From: Sphingobium sp.
GTDB taxonomy: Bacteria; Pseudomonadota; Alphaproteobacteria; Sphingomonadales; Sphingomonadaceae
DNA length: 64,000 nucleotides
NCBI GenBank assembly: GCA_022652485.1
Contig: JALCRK010000005.1
Coordinates: 1 to 64,000 of the forward strand
Direction: 5' to 3'
Below, piece after piece: positions 17,394 through 25,252 of the stretch. The stretch's first letter is position 1, and every line of letters starts with the position of its first letter. Both the position numbers and the translations under genes were made by a program. The notes under the pieces were generated by a model. That model searched no databases. It was not told where the DNA came from and was given only the letters and a program-made list of their open reading frames with translations.

Positions 17394-18632
17394 TCATATC
17401 TTGAACTCAATCCCGAGCCAGGTCTTGAGCGTATCGGTAGCGAATGCGTCGGCATCGTACCGCGCGACCTTGGTCACTATCGTCACATATTTGTGGACCG
17501 GAAAAGTGGCGGACGCATCCCATTCGCGGCCATAATGTACATTGCCAAGGGTCGAGCGGAAGTCGTGCCAGGCAATGCGAAAACCCGTTCCCTTGAGCGG
17601 GCCCTTAGCCGTCAGGCGATAGCCGAGATCGACGTAGATATCCCGCAGACCGTTCGCGGGTGTGGTGAGGAACTTGTCGGCCCAGCCATTGAAGGCGTGC
17701 AGGGTGGCCAGCGGCGTTTGTACCGCAGACACGCCATTGCCTTCCAGACGCTCCCAGCCGAGCCGGGCCGAGGCAGGGCCGAATGCGACGCCGCCTTCCG
17801 CGAGGGTGTAATCCAGCGTGAAGTTGCGTGGATTGACGTCATGGTCGCGCTGTTGCGCATATTCACCCGTATAAAGCAGCTTGAATTTCGGATTGAGCGG
17901 ATACTCGCCCGCCAGGCGCAGGCCGATGGTCGCCGTCGACGATGCGGGGGAGGCGGGGATATCCAGCCAGTAGCCATAGCCGGACAGCGTTCCCACATTC
18001 TTGATGGCAAGCGCCGCGCGCGCGCCATGGATGTTCGTGTCGTGCCAGACGCCTTGCGGTGAATCCGGCCCGAACACGCGATTGACGCGCCAGGCATAGA
18101 GATAATCGATGGAAATTCCCTTGGCGGGTTTCAGGCTGACACGGGCCGCATCCAGCGTCTGGTCATTCTGCCGCCAGCCGACGGACCCGATCCAGCGCTG
18201 GTTGTCGATATTGACGGCCTGCCGACCGGCAATCGCCTCGATCTGCCCCACCGGCTTCCATTTCAGGAACGCCTGATTCAACAGCACGTCTTCCGGATCG
18301 GCAACCATCGGATAGGAGGTCTTGCCATGAATGGTGTCGTTATATGTCATCTTGCCGATTGTGGTGATGGCCTCGCCCTCGATCTGGGCGGAAAGGCCAT
18401 TCCACTCGGCGGTGCGGACGCCCGCGCGAACCCGCAATGTCGATGCGGTTGCGTTGTGAGCAAGACCGTCCTGATCAACCGTTTCCAGACGGTAGCGGAC
18501 ATCGGCAAAGGGGGTAACCAAATTTGGTTTTGGCTTTGTGCCGGACGTGTCGGCTTGGGCAGCGGTGCTGATTGCGGGGAGAACCGCCGCAAGGGCGATC
18601 AGCGAAAGGGTGCGGAAGGTGCGTTGGGTCAT
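17394..18632 (-). CDS. Alginate-export-family outer-membrane porin
   Basis: A 412-residue protein with a Sec signal peptide (cleavage likely after TAAQA, about residue 27) and a beta-barrel pattern of alternating polar and hydrophobic strands rich in Trp, Tyr and Gly. It looks like the alginate_exp/AlgE-like porin superfamily (for example TPFADVRYRLETVDQDG at the start of the barrel). Such porins appear repeatedly next to nar genes in proteobacteria, so a role as an outer-membrane channel for nitrate or nitrite is a reasonable inference, though unproven. Its promoter region shares a duplicated palindrome with ubiT. Confidence 0.75.
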   Translation of the reverse strand: MTQRTFRTLSLIALAAVLPAISTAAQADTSGTKPKPNLVTPFADVRYRLETVDQDGLAHNATASTLRVRAGVRTAEWNGLSAQIEGEAITTIGKMTYNDTIHGKTSYPMVADPEDVLLNQAFLKWKPVGQIEAIAGRQAVNIDNQRWIGSVGWRQNDQTLDAARVSLKPAKGISIDYLYAWRVNRVFGPDSPQGVWHDTNIHGARAALAIKNVGTLSGYGYWLDIPASPASSTATIGLRLAGEYPLNPKFKLLYTGEYAQQRDHDVNPRNFTLDYTLAEGGVAFGPASARLGWERLEGNGVSAVQTPLATLHAFNGWADKFLTTPANGLRDIYVDLGYRLTAKGPLKGTGFRIAWHDFRSTLGNVHYGREWDASATFPVHKYVTIVTKVARYDADAFATDTLKTWLGIEFKI

Positions 18633-18665
18633 GCGGCTTCGTTACCGGATCGCGCCCTGCCAGAA

Positions 18666-18679
18666 TTGACATATGTCAT
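18666..18679. promoter_or_regulatory. FNR/DNR-type box, porin side
   Basis: TTGACATATGTCAT, with core TGACATATGTCA being perfectly palindromic. It fits TTGA-N6-TCAA with one mismatch. Its centre is 40 bp upstream of the porin ATG. The 17-bp sequence around it (18665-18681) is repeated exactly at 18734-18750. Confidence 0.7.
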
Positions 18680-18734
18680 TTCTCCGCTCGCCTGCTTTGC
18701 GATTTTTGTTCAAAGGCAGCGTCGGGCGTTCCGA

Positions 18735-18748
18735 TTGACATATGTCAT
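18735..18748. promoter_or_regulatory. FNR/DNR-type box, ubiT side
   Basis: TTGACATATGTCAT, identical to the box at 18666-18679 and 69 bp from it. Its centre is 40 bp upstream of the ubiT ATG, the mirror image of the porin-side distance. TTGACA could also act as a -35 hexamer, in which case the site might be an operator over the promoter. Confidence 0.7.
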
Positions 18749-18781
18749 TTTGTCCCGCTGACAGCGGAATAGAGGACGGGT

Positions 18782-19315
18782 ATGCAACGCATCACGCTCC
18801 TCCCCGTACCGCCCAAAATACTGCCGCGCCCCATGCTCCCGCCACCTGTGGCTCTTATATGCGTTCAGCCGGTTTTAAACCGGATCGTCCGGAATTTGAC
18901 CCGCGCACTGCCAGAACTGTTCGCGCGGCTGGGGCCACATCGATACAGCCGCTTCCTCATTGATGCGCGTGAACTGCCTTTCCTTTTGCTATTGCGCCCT
19001 GATCCCGACAGGCCGCGGCTTACGGCCGTGTCACGCAAGGCCGAGCCGCCCTGCGACGCGCGGATAGGAGGGCGGTTTCGTGATCTCCTCGGGTTGATCG
19101 AAGGCGAGCGGGATGGGGACGCCCTGTTCTTCTCGCGTGATCTCGACATTACCGGAAATCTGGAAGCGGTGGTCTGCCTGCGCAACGCGGTCGATGATGT
19201 GGAAGGGGCTGTCGCGGACCGGGTGACTGCCTCGCTGGGGCCCGTCAGTCGGGCCGCGTGGGGTATGTTCCGCCGCCGTCACGGCCGGTCCGACATGGAA
19301 AGCGGCAAGCCATGA
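18782..19315 (+). CDS. ubiT: SCP2-domain protein UbiT of O2-independent ubiquinone synthesis
   Basis: A 177-residue protein with an SCP2 sterol-carrier-like lipid-binding domain (about residues 38-145) behind a Pro-rich N-terminus. UbiT binds ubiquinone precursors and is needed with UbiU and UbiV for ubiquinone synthesis without O2. The gene has GAGGA in front and ends by overlapping the next start as ATGA. The order ubiT-ubiU-ubiV with coupling makes the assignment firmer than sequence alone. Confidence 0.82.
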   Translation: MQRITLLPVPPKILPRPMLPPPVALICVQPVLNRIVRNLTRALPELFARLGPHRYSRFLIDARELPFLLLLRPDPDRPRLTAVSRKAEPPCDARIGGRFRDLLGLIEGERDGDALFFSRDLDITGNLEAVVCLRNAVDDVEGAVADRVTASLGPVSRAAWGMFRRRHGRSDMESGKP

Positions 19316-20313
19316 AAGTCCCTGAACTCATCTGCCCCGCAGGGACACCCGCCACTCTACGCGCTGCGGTGGACGCGGGCGCGGACGCGGTCTATTGCGG
19401 GTTCCAGAACGCCACCAACGCGCGCAATTTTGCGGGGTTGAACTTCACCCCAAACGAAATGGCGACGGCCATAGCCTACGCCCATGCGGCCGGCGCCAAA
19501 GTGCTGCTCGCCCTCAACACCTTTGCTCCGTCTGGCAAGTTCGATCTTTGGAAGCAGGCGGCTGATACCGGCGCGGCGCTGGGCGTGGACGCCTTCATTG
19601 TCGCCGATATCGGGCTGGCGGCCTATATGGCGGAGCATCACCCGGATTGCAGGCTGCACCTGTCGGTTCAGGCGGCGGCGTCCAATCCGGAGGCCATCCG
19701 CTATTATTGCGCGCAGTTCGGCGTTCGGCGGGTGGTGCTGCCCCGGATATTGACGGTGCCGGAAATCCGCCAACTCAAATCGGAAATCCCGTGCGAGATA
19801 GAAACCTTCATCTTCGGCAACCACGGCCTGATGGTGGAGGGGCGGTGCAGCCTGACCAATTATGCGGTCGGCCGTTCGACCAATATGGATGGTGCCTGCT
19901 CTCCCGCATCCGAGGTGCATTACGAACGCGACGCCGACGGGGCGGTCATGGCCCGGCTCGGCTGCCATGTGATCGATCGCTTCGCCCCGGACGAACAGGC
20001 CGGTTATCCGACCATCTGCAAGGGGCGCTATTGCTCCACCGCGCGCGCAGAGCCTTATTATGCCTTTGAGGAGCCGGTCAGCCTCAACCTGATGGATATG
20101 CTGCCGGATTTGATCCGTGCGGGCGTGGATGCGTTCAAGATCGAGGGCCGTCAGCGTTCCCGTGCCTATGTCGGTGCGGTCGTGCGCACATTCCGCGCCG
20201 CCATCGACGCGGCACTGGCGGATAAGACGATGCCCCCCGCTCCCGATCTGCTCGCCCTCACCGAAGGGCAGAAACAGACGCAGGGGGCCTTCGCAACCAA
20301 GAAATGGCGGTAA
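19312..20313 (+). CDS. ubiU: U32-family UbiU, subunit of O2-independent ubiquinone hydroxylase
   Basis: A 333-residue U32 (peptidase-like) protein. With UbiV it forms the [4Fe-4S] complex that hydroxylates the quinone ring using prephenate rather than O2. Motifs include LICPAGTPATLRAAVDAGAD, VEGRCSLTNY, GACSP and ICKGRYC then KIEGRQRS. Of the four cluster Cys of E. coli UbiU (169, 176, 193, 232), the last three are matched by GRC, GAC and TICKGRY. The position of the first (GSLC in E. coli) is Gly here (GNHG). An extra Cys in GRYC might compensate. The start at 19312 overlaps ubiT. Confidence 0.88.
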   Translation: MKVPELICPAGTPATLRAAVDAGADAVYCGFQNATNARNFAGLNFTPNEMATAIAYAHAAGAKVLLALNTFAPSGKFDLWKQAADTGAALGVDAFIVADIGLAAYMAEHHPDCRLHLSVQAAASNPEAIRYYCAQFGVRRVVLPRILTVPEIRQLKSEIPCEIETFIFGNHGLMVEGRCSLTNYAVGRSTNMDGACSPASEVHYERDADGAVMARLGCHVIDRFAPDEQAGYPTICKGRYCSTARAEPYYAFEEPVSLNLMDMLPDLIRAGVDAFKIEGRQRSRAYVGAVVRTFRAAIDAALADKTMPPAPDLLALTEGQKQTQGAFATKKWR

Positions 20314-20318
20314 GCACG

Positions 20319-21233
20319 ATGACGAAGAAGCTGACGCTGGGGGCGATCCCGTTCCACTGGGACGCCGACAGAAAGCGCGATTTCTATGCGCGCATCGCCG
20401 ACGAGGCGCCCATCGACATGGTCTATCTCGGAGAAGTGGTATGTTCGAAGCGCAGCCCCTTTTTCGAGCGCCATTATCCCGACGTGATCGAGCGGCTGGA
20501 GCGTGGTGGAAAGCGGGTCGTGCTATCAACCCTCTCCGAAGTGGTGCTGCCGCGCGAACGGCGGGCGACGACGGAGCTGTGCGGCCAGACCGACTATCCT
20601 GTGGAAGTCAACAATGCTGCCGGTTTGTCGGCGGTCGACGGACGCCCGCATTACATCGGCCCGATGATGAACGTGTATAATGAGCGAACCCTGGCCCATC
20701 TCGCCCGCCATGGCGCGATGCATTTTACTCTCCCGGTGGAGCTGCCGCAGACGGCGGCCACGGCGCTGGCGAGGGCGGCGGCCGATCTGGGAGTGATGGT
20801 TGAGGTTCAGGTTTTTGGTCGCGCCTCGCTGGCGCTGTCTGCGCGCTGCTATCATGCCCGCGCCCATCGTCGCAGCAAGGACGAGTGTCAGTTCGTGTGT
20901 CAGGAAGACCCGGACGGCATGACGTTGCAGACCTTGGGTGGAGACAATATGCTGGCGATCAACGGCATCCAGACATTGTCGCACAGCTACGTCAATCTCC
21001 TTGCCGAAATCGGGGATATGCACACATCAGGCATCAGCCATTTCCGCCTGATGCCGCATAGTACCGATATGATCGCCGTCGCCGCCATTTTTGCGGATCG
21101 GCTTGCGGGCCGCACGGACGCGGCGGAGGCGGGCGCGCAGCTCGACGCGCTGAATGTCGGCGCTCCTTTTTCCAATGGCTTTTGGCATGGGGTTGCCGGG
21201 CATCGCTATCTGCAAGGTTCGGCATTTGCCTGA
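20319..21233 (+). CDS. ubiV: U32-family UbiV, partner of UbiU
   Basis: A 304-residue U32 protein forming a heterodimer with UbiU for O2-independent ubiquinone hydroxylation. All four cluster cysteines expected from E. coli UbiV (39, 180, 193, 197) are present: C42 in GEVVCSKR and the C-x12-C-x3-C set in ARCYHARAHRRSKDECQFVC. The ATG at 20319 (MTKKLTLG) is preferred because it lies just after the ubiU stop with GGTAAG upstream; an in-frame ATG at 20304 would overlap ubiU. Confidence 0.88.
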   Translation: MTKKLTLGAIPFHWDADRKRDFYARIADEAPIDMVYLGEVVCSKRSPFFERHYPDVIERLERGGKRVVLSTLSEVVLPRERRATTELCGQTDYPVEVNNAAGLSAVDGRPHYIGPMMNVYNERTLAHLARHGAMHFTLPVELPQTAATALARAAADLGVMVEVQVFGRASLALSARCYHARAHRRSKDECQFVCQEDPDGMTLQTLGGDNMLAINGIQTLSHSYVNLLAEIGDMHTSGISHFRLMPHSTDMIAVAAIFADRLAGRTDAAEAGAQLDALNVGAPFSNGFWHGVAGHRYLQGSAFA

Positions 21234-21234
21234 T

Positions 21235-21801
21235 ATGGCTGCGGCGGACGACATGGCGGAAATACTCGCGCTGTTCCGCGACTGGCTTTTCGAGGCCGAG
21301 CAGTCGGGCGTCATCGAGCCCTCTGCCATGATCCTGGCGACGGCGAGCGCCGCCGGTCTTCCTTCAGCGCGCATGGTTCTGCTCAAGCAGTTCGACGAGC
21401 GCGGGTTCGCTTTCTACACCAACCTTCGCAGTCGCAAAGCGGGCGAGATCACGGAAAATCCCTATGCGGCGTTGTTCTTTTCCTGGTCCGAACTGGACCG
21501 AGAAGTGCACATCGCGGGGCGCGTGGAGCCGGTGGGGCAGAAGGAAGCGGACGCCTATTTCGCCAGCCGCCCCGTGCTTTCGCGGATTGGCGCATGGGCT
21601 TCGCGCCAGTCCCGGCCGTTGTCCGGCCGCCCCCTGCTTCTGGGCCGCATCGTCTGGTACGCCGCTATCTGGGCATCAGTGCGTCTGGAGCGTCCACCAT
21701 TCTGGTCGGGCTTCCGGGTTGTTCCGGAAACCGTCCTTTTCCGATCTCGCGAAAACCTGTGCCACTTCTCTGTTTGCCCAATTGATTCAGGGCTATCCTA
21801 A
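21235..21801 (+). pseudogene. Degenerate pyridoxamine 5'-phosphate oxidase (pdxH-like)
   Basis: A 188-codon frame 1 bp after ubiV. The first about 125 residues match PdxH: FMN-site ARMVLLK, FYTNLRSRKAGEI, LFFSWSELDREV and WASRQSRPLSGR. From about residue 135 the match weakens. PPFWSGFRVVPE is recognisable, but the final RLHDR-type substrate-binding motif and the C-terminal strand seen in PdxH are replaced by an unrelated tail (NLCHFSVCPIDSGLS). This suggests a decayed gene, a 3' frameshift or a diverged flavoprotein. Intact PdxH uses O2, which fits poorly with an anaerobic locus. It is scored as a pseudogene with reservation. Confidence 0.6.
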
Positions 21802-21814
21802 GCAGGATCGAGGC

Positions 21815-21828
21815 TTGATCTACATCAT
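21815..21828. promoter_or_regulatory. FNR-type box upstream of fnr
   Basis: TTGATCTACATCAT, one mismatch from TTGAT-N4-ATCAA. Its centre is about 80 bp upstream of the fnr ATG at 21901. It is a candidate autoregulatory site. Confidence 0.6.
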
Positions 21829-21900
21829 TCCCGCAGGAATTTGGAGTTGCGGCTTCCCCCTCAACGCGCGAGCAACAGGCGCATATCCTGTGGGGAAGCC

Positions 21901-22623
21901 ATGACCAAACGTGCGTTGTTGCAGGACGATCATCCATGCAGGGATTGCAGCGTCAGCACCGAATCGTTGTGCTGTGCGCTGGATGCCGACGCCTTGAGTG
22001 ATTTTCGCAACCAAGGCGGAACCATATGTCTCGCCGCGGGTGAGCCGCTGTTCCATCAGGGCGACCTGGCCGACTGCGTGTTCAGCGTGACCAGCGGCGT
22101 CGTCAAGCTGAACGCGATCCTGCCGGACGGACGCCGTCAGGTCGTCACCTTTCTTTTCCCCGGCGATTTTGTCGGACTCGAAATGAATGACCGGCACGAA
22201 TTCAGCGCCGAGGCAGTGAGCGACACAAGACTCTGCCGCTTTCTCAAAGGTCGGTTCGAACGTTTTGCCGATCGCTATCCCGCACTCGCCGCTGCCCGAT
22301 ACCGCCGGGCCGCCAGCGAGCTCGCGTCAGCGCATCAGAAGATCGTGATGCTGGGCCGCAAGACCGCTGCCGAACGGCTGGCGAGCTTTCTTACCGATGT
22401 GCACCGGCGCATCGGCACCGCCGAGGTCAGCGGCGCGAAGCTGGTGCCTCTGCCGATGAGCCGGGGGGATATCGCCGATTATCTGGGCCTGACGAAGGAA
22501 ACCGTGAGCAGAGAGTTCACCCGGCTACGTACATCCCGAATCATCCGCCCCCGCTCGGTGACGCTGGTCGAAATCCTCGACCCGCAACGGATGCGCGAGC
22601 TTGCCTTTGGTATCGCTGCATAA
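21901..22623 (+). CDS. fnr: Fe-S type FNR transcription factor
   Basis: A 240-residue Crp/Fnr activator with the oxygen-sensing cysteine set: C13, C16 and C24/C25 at the N-terminus (CRDCSVSTESLCC) and C112 in TRLCRF, the position of C122 in E. coli FNR. The effector domain is followed by a helix-turn-helix with GDIADYLGLTKETVSREF, whose E-x-x-S-R contacts TTGAT half-sites. The ATG at 21901 is preferred over an in-frame upstream start. It should be active only without O2. Targets visible nearby are the palindromes before nar, the porin, ubiT, nrdJ and itself. Confidence 0.9.
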   Translation: MTKRALLQDDHPCRDCSVSTESLCCALDADALSDFRNQGGTICLAAGEPLFHQGDLADCVFSVTSGVVKLNAILPDGRRQVVTFLFPGDFVGLEMNDRHEFSAEAVSDTRLCRFLKGRFERFADRYPALAAARYRRAASELASAHQKIVMLGRKTAAERLASFLTDVHRRIGTAEVSGAKLVPLPMSRGDIADYLGLTKETVSREFTRLRTSRIIRPRSVTLVEILDPQRMRELAFGIAA

Positions 22624-22656
22624 CTCCGGCGTTGCCGATCAGTCTGGCCCTCGCCT

Positions 22657-24876
22657 TCAGCCACATTTGGAATAGCCGCACTCCAGACATTTGTCGCACC
22701 CCTCCGACCGTTGCATCGCTGCGGCGCTGCACTGGGGGCATATTTGCGGGATGACCGAGCGCTCCCGCGCGGGATGGATCTCGACGGGGTCGGGCCTTGG
22801 GCCTTCGCGGTTGTCGAGCATTTCCAGATGCCGCTCGAACAGGTCGCCGATCGCCGCGAGGAGCGAGGGCACATAGCGCCCGCCCATCCACGCACCCCCG
22901 CGTGGATCGAACACGGCTTTCAACTCCTCGGCCACGAAGGCGATGTCGCCCCCGCGCCGCAACACGGCCGAGATCATCCGCGTCAGCCCCAGCGTCCAGG
23001 CATAATGCTCCATGTTCTTGGAGTTGACGAACATCTCGAACGGCCGCCGTATACCGGCATTATCTATGTCATTGATGGTCACATAGACGGCGTGGGCGCT
23101 ATCGGGCCATTTGATCTTGTAGGTGGTGCCATGGAGCGATTCCGGGCGCGGTTGTAGTTCTATGCCTTCGCCGGGGGAAGGAGAGGGCGCCACGGGGACG
23201 CTGAGTACCGAGCCGGTCGTATCATTGGGACGATAGGTGGTCAGTCCCTTGCAGCCGAGATGATAAGCCTCGGCATAGATGTCCATGAAAGCATCGAAGC
23301 TGATATCCTCCGGGCAGTTTACCGTCTTGGAGATGGAACTGTCGATGAAAGCCTGCGCCGGCGCCTGCATGGCGAGATGGTCTGACGGATCGAGCGACTG
23401 GGCGCTGACGAACAGATCCTCCGGCGGCGGTTCCTCGCCTTTCAACTGCTTCCACACGCGATAGCCATAATCCTCCACCGCTTCCTTGCGGGTCGAACCG
23501 TCGGCCTCGCGCACTTTACGCGTGTAGCTATAGGCGAAGACAGGCTCGATCCCCGACGAGACATTACCCGCCAGCAGCGATGTCGTGCCGGTCGGTGCGA
23601 TCGAGGTGAGGCAACCGTTGCGCAGGCCGTGTTCGGCGATAAGGGCGCGCGTCTCATCATCCAGCGTGCGCAGATTGGGTCGTTCCAGAATCACCGGATC
23701 ATAAAGCGGGAATACGTCCTTTTCCGCCGCCACCAGGGCGCTCGCGCGGTAGGCGGCCCGCTTGATTGTGCCCAGCCATTGCTGCGTAAGCGCGATCGCC
23801 CGGCTCGATCCGTAGGTCGCGTTGCAAAAGATCAATGCGTCGGCGAGGCCCGTCACTCCCAGTCCGATGCGTCGTTTCGAGCGCGCTTCTGCTTCCTGCT
23901 GAGGTAGAGGATAGCGCGATATGTCGATGACGTTGTCGAGAAAGCGGACGGCGGTTGCTGTCAGCGCGGCCAGCTCCTCCTCATCGAGCGCCGCATTCGT
24001 TGCGAAGGGTTGCGGCACCAGCCGGGCAAGGTTGACCGAACCCAGAAGGCAGGCGCCATAAGGCGGCAACATCTGTTCGCCGCAGGGATTGCTGGCGAGA
24101 ATCTGTTCGCAATAGGCCAGGTTGTTCTGCTGGTTCACGCGGTCGATGAAGATAACGCCCGGTTCGGCGACATCATAGGTGGCCTGCATCAACCGCCGCC
24201 ATAAGTCGCGCGCCCCGACCATGCGATGAACAACCCCACCGAACGCCAGCGGCCATTGTCCGTCACTGGCGAGCGCCTTCATGAAATCGTCGCTGACCAG
24301 AACGGACAGATTGAAATTGCGGAAGCGCGCGGGATCGCGCTTGGCATCGATAAAGGCTTCGATGTCGGGATGGCCGATACGCAGGCAGCCCATCATCGCG
24401 CCCCGCCGCTGGCCGGCGGCCATGATCGTACCGCACATCGCGTTCCAGCTGTCCATAAAGCTCAGCGGTCCGGAGGCCTTGGCACCTACGCCGCGTACCG
24501 CCGCGCCTTCCGGGCGGATGGAGGAGAAATCCATCCCGACACCACCGCCCTGTTGCATCGTCAGCGCCGCTTCGCGCAGGTGCTGGAATATTCCGTCCAG
24601 ATCGTCGGGAATTTCACCCATGACGAAACAATTGAACAGGGTGACGTTGCGCCTGGTCCCCGCTCCCGCCAGAATGCGTCCCGCCGGTATGAAACGAAAG
24701 TCGGTCAGCGCATTCAAAAACGCCTGACCCCAGCGCGCTTGCTCCGCCTCGTTAGCGGCCACCGCATGCGCCACCCGGTTCCATGTCGTCTGAACGCTGT
24801 CATCCCCGTCGCCATCTGTTGGCTGAAAACGGTATTTCTTGGTCCAGATTTCTTCCGCGAGCTTCGTGTCAAACAT
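22657..24876 (-). CDS. nrdJ: Adenosylcobalamin-dependent (class II) ribonucleotide reductase
   Basis: A 739-residue enzyme reducing ribonucleotides to deoxyribonucleotides by a B12-generated thiyl radical, independent of O2. Visible are LFNCFVMGEIPDD in the N-terminal half, SNPCGEQMLPPYGAC near the radical/substrate site, the GVGMDFSSIRP loop, and a C-terminal Cys-rich tail (CPQC...CDKCLECGYSKCG) typical of NrdJ. It is convergent with fnr and preceded by an FNR-type box at 24942-24955. In the element it supplies DNA precursors under anaerobiosis, but it needs cobalamin from the host or environment. Confidence 0.93.
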   Translation of the reverse strand: MFDTKLAEEIWTKKYRFQPTDGDGDDSVQTTWNRVAHAVAANEAEQARWGQAFLNALTDFRFIPAGRILAGAGTRRNVTLFNCFVMGEIPDDLDGIFQHLREAALTMQQGGGVGMDFSSIRPEGAAVRGVGAKASGPLSFMDSWNAMCGTIMAAGQRRGAMMGCLRIGHPDIEAFIDAKRDPARFRNFNLSVLVSDDFMKALASDGQWPLAFGGVVHRMVGARDLWRRLMQATYDVAEPGVIFIDRVNQQNNLAYCEQILASNPCGEQMLPPYGACLLGSVNLARLVPQPFATNAALDEEELAALTATAVRFLDNVIDISRYPLPQQEAEARSKRRIGLGVTGLADALIFCNATYGSSRAIALTQQWLGTIKRAAYRASALVAAEKDVFPLYDPVILERPNLRTLDDETRALIAEHGLRNGCLTSIAPTGTTSLLAGNVSSGIEPVFAYSYTRKVREADGSTRKEAVEDYGYRVWKQLKGEEPPPEDLFVSAQSLDPSDHLAMQAPAQAFIDSSISKTVNCPEDISFDAFMDIYAEAYHLGCKGLTTYRPNDTTGSVLSVPVAPSPSPGEGIELQPRPESLHGTTYKIKWPDSAHAVYVTINDIDNAGIRRPFEMFVNSKNMEHYAWTLGLTRMISAVLRRGGDIAFVAEELKAVFDPRGGAWMGGRYVPSLLAAIGDLFERHLEMLDNREGPRPDPVEIHPARERSVIPQICPQCSAAAMQRSEGCDKCLECGYSKCG

Positions 24877-24941
24877 AATAATACCATATCTTGCGTTAAG
24901 ATTTTATCAAAAGCGCCATATAGAGTATTCTCATCAAAGAA

Positions 24942-24955
24942 TTGATATATATCAT
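24942..24955. promoter_or_regulatory. FNR-type box upstream of nrdJ
   Basis: TTGATATATATCAT, one mismatch from TTGAT-N4-ATCAA. It lies in the AT-rich 129-bp gap between traD and nrdJ, with its centre 72 bp upstream of the nrdJ ATG. A single TACCATCA octamer, like those beside the integrase, lies at 24965-24972. Confidence 0.68.
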
Positions 24956-25005
24956 TCTTGACAATACCATCAGCAGATGCAGAGTAGGCATGCCGGTTGG
25001 ATAAG

Positions 25006-25245
25006 TTAGAAATGCATTTCTTCGAACGCCCGTTTTCCTTTTCGCTTCCATAGTGTGAGCGCCTGTTCGCGATCTTCGCCGCGCAGTTTGTCAGCGACGG
25101 TGAGGAACGCGCCATAGAGCGTGGCGCGATCATCATCGGTGAGATCGACCAGTCCGGCCTTCACGACCAGGCCGCCTAGTTCGATCAGATGTCGCGTGCG
25201 TTCGCGGCGATTCACCTGCCATTCGCGCATATCGGTTCGCGCCAT
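25006..25245 (-). CDS. traD: Conjugal transfer protein TraD (small)
   Basis: A 79-residue basic protein with the family core RERTRHLIELGGLVVKAGL. Small TraD proteins accompany TraC and TraA in Agrobacterium Ti-type transfer regions. The ATG at 25245 is chosen because TTGAGGC lies 6 bp upstream and overlaps the traC stop; the open frame extends far upstream but runs through traC. It is in an operon with traC, divergent from traA. Confidence 0.75.
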   Translation of the reverse strand: MARTDMREWQVNRRERTRHLIELGGLVVKAGLVDLTDDDRATLYGAFLTVADKLRGEDREQALTLWKRKGKRAFEEMHF

Positions 25246-25252
25246 TCGTGCC

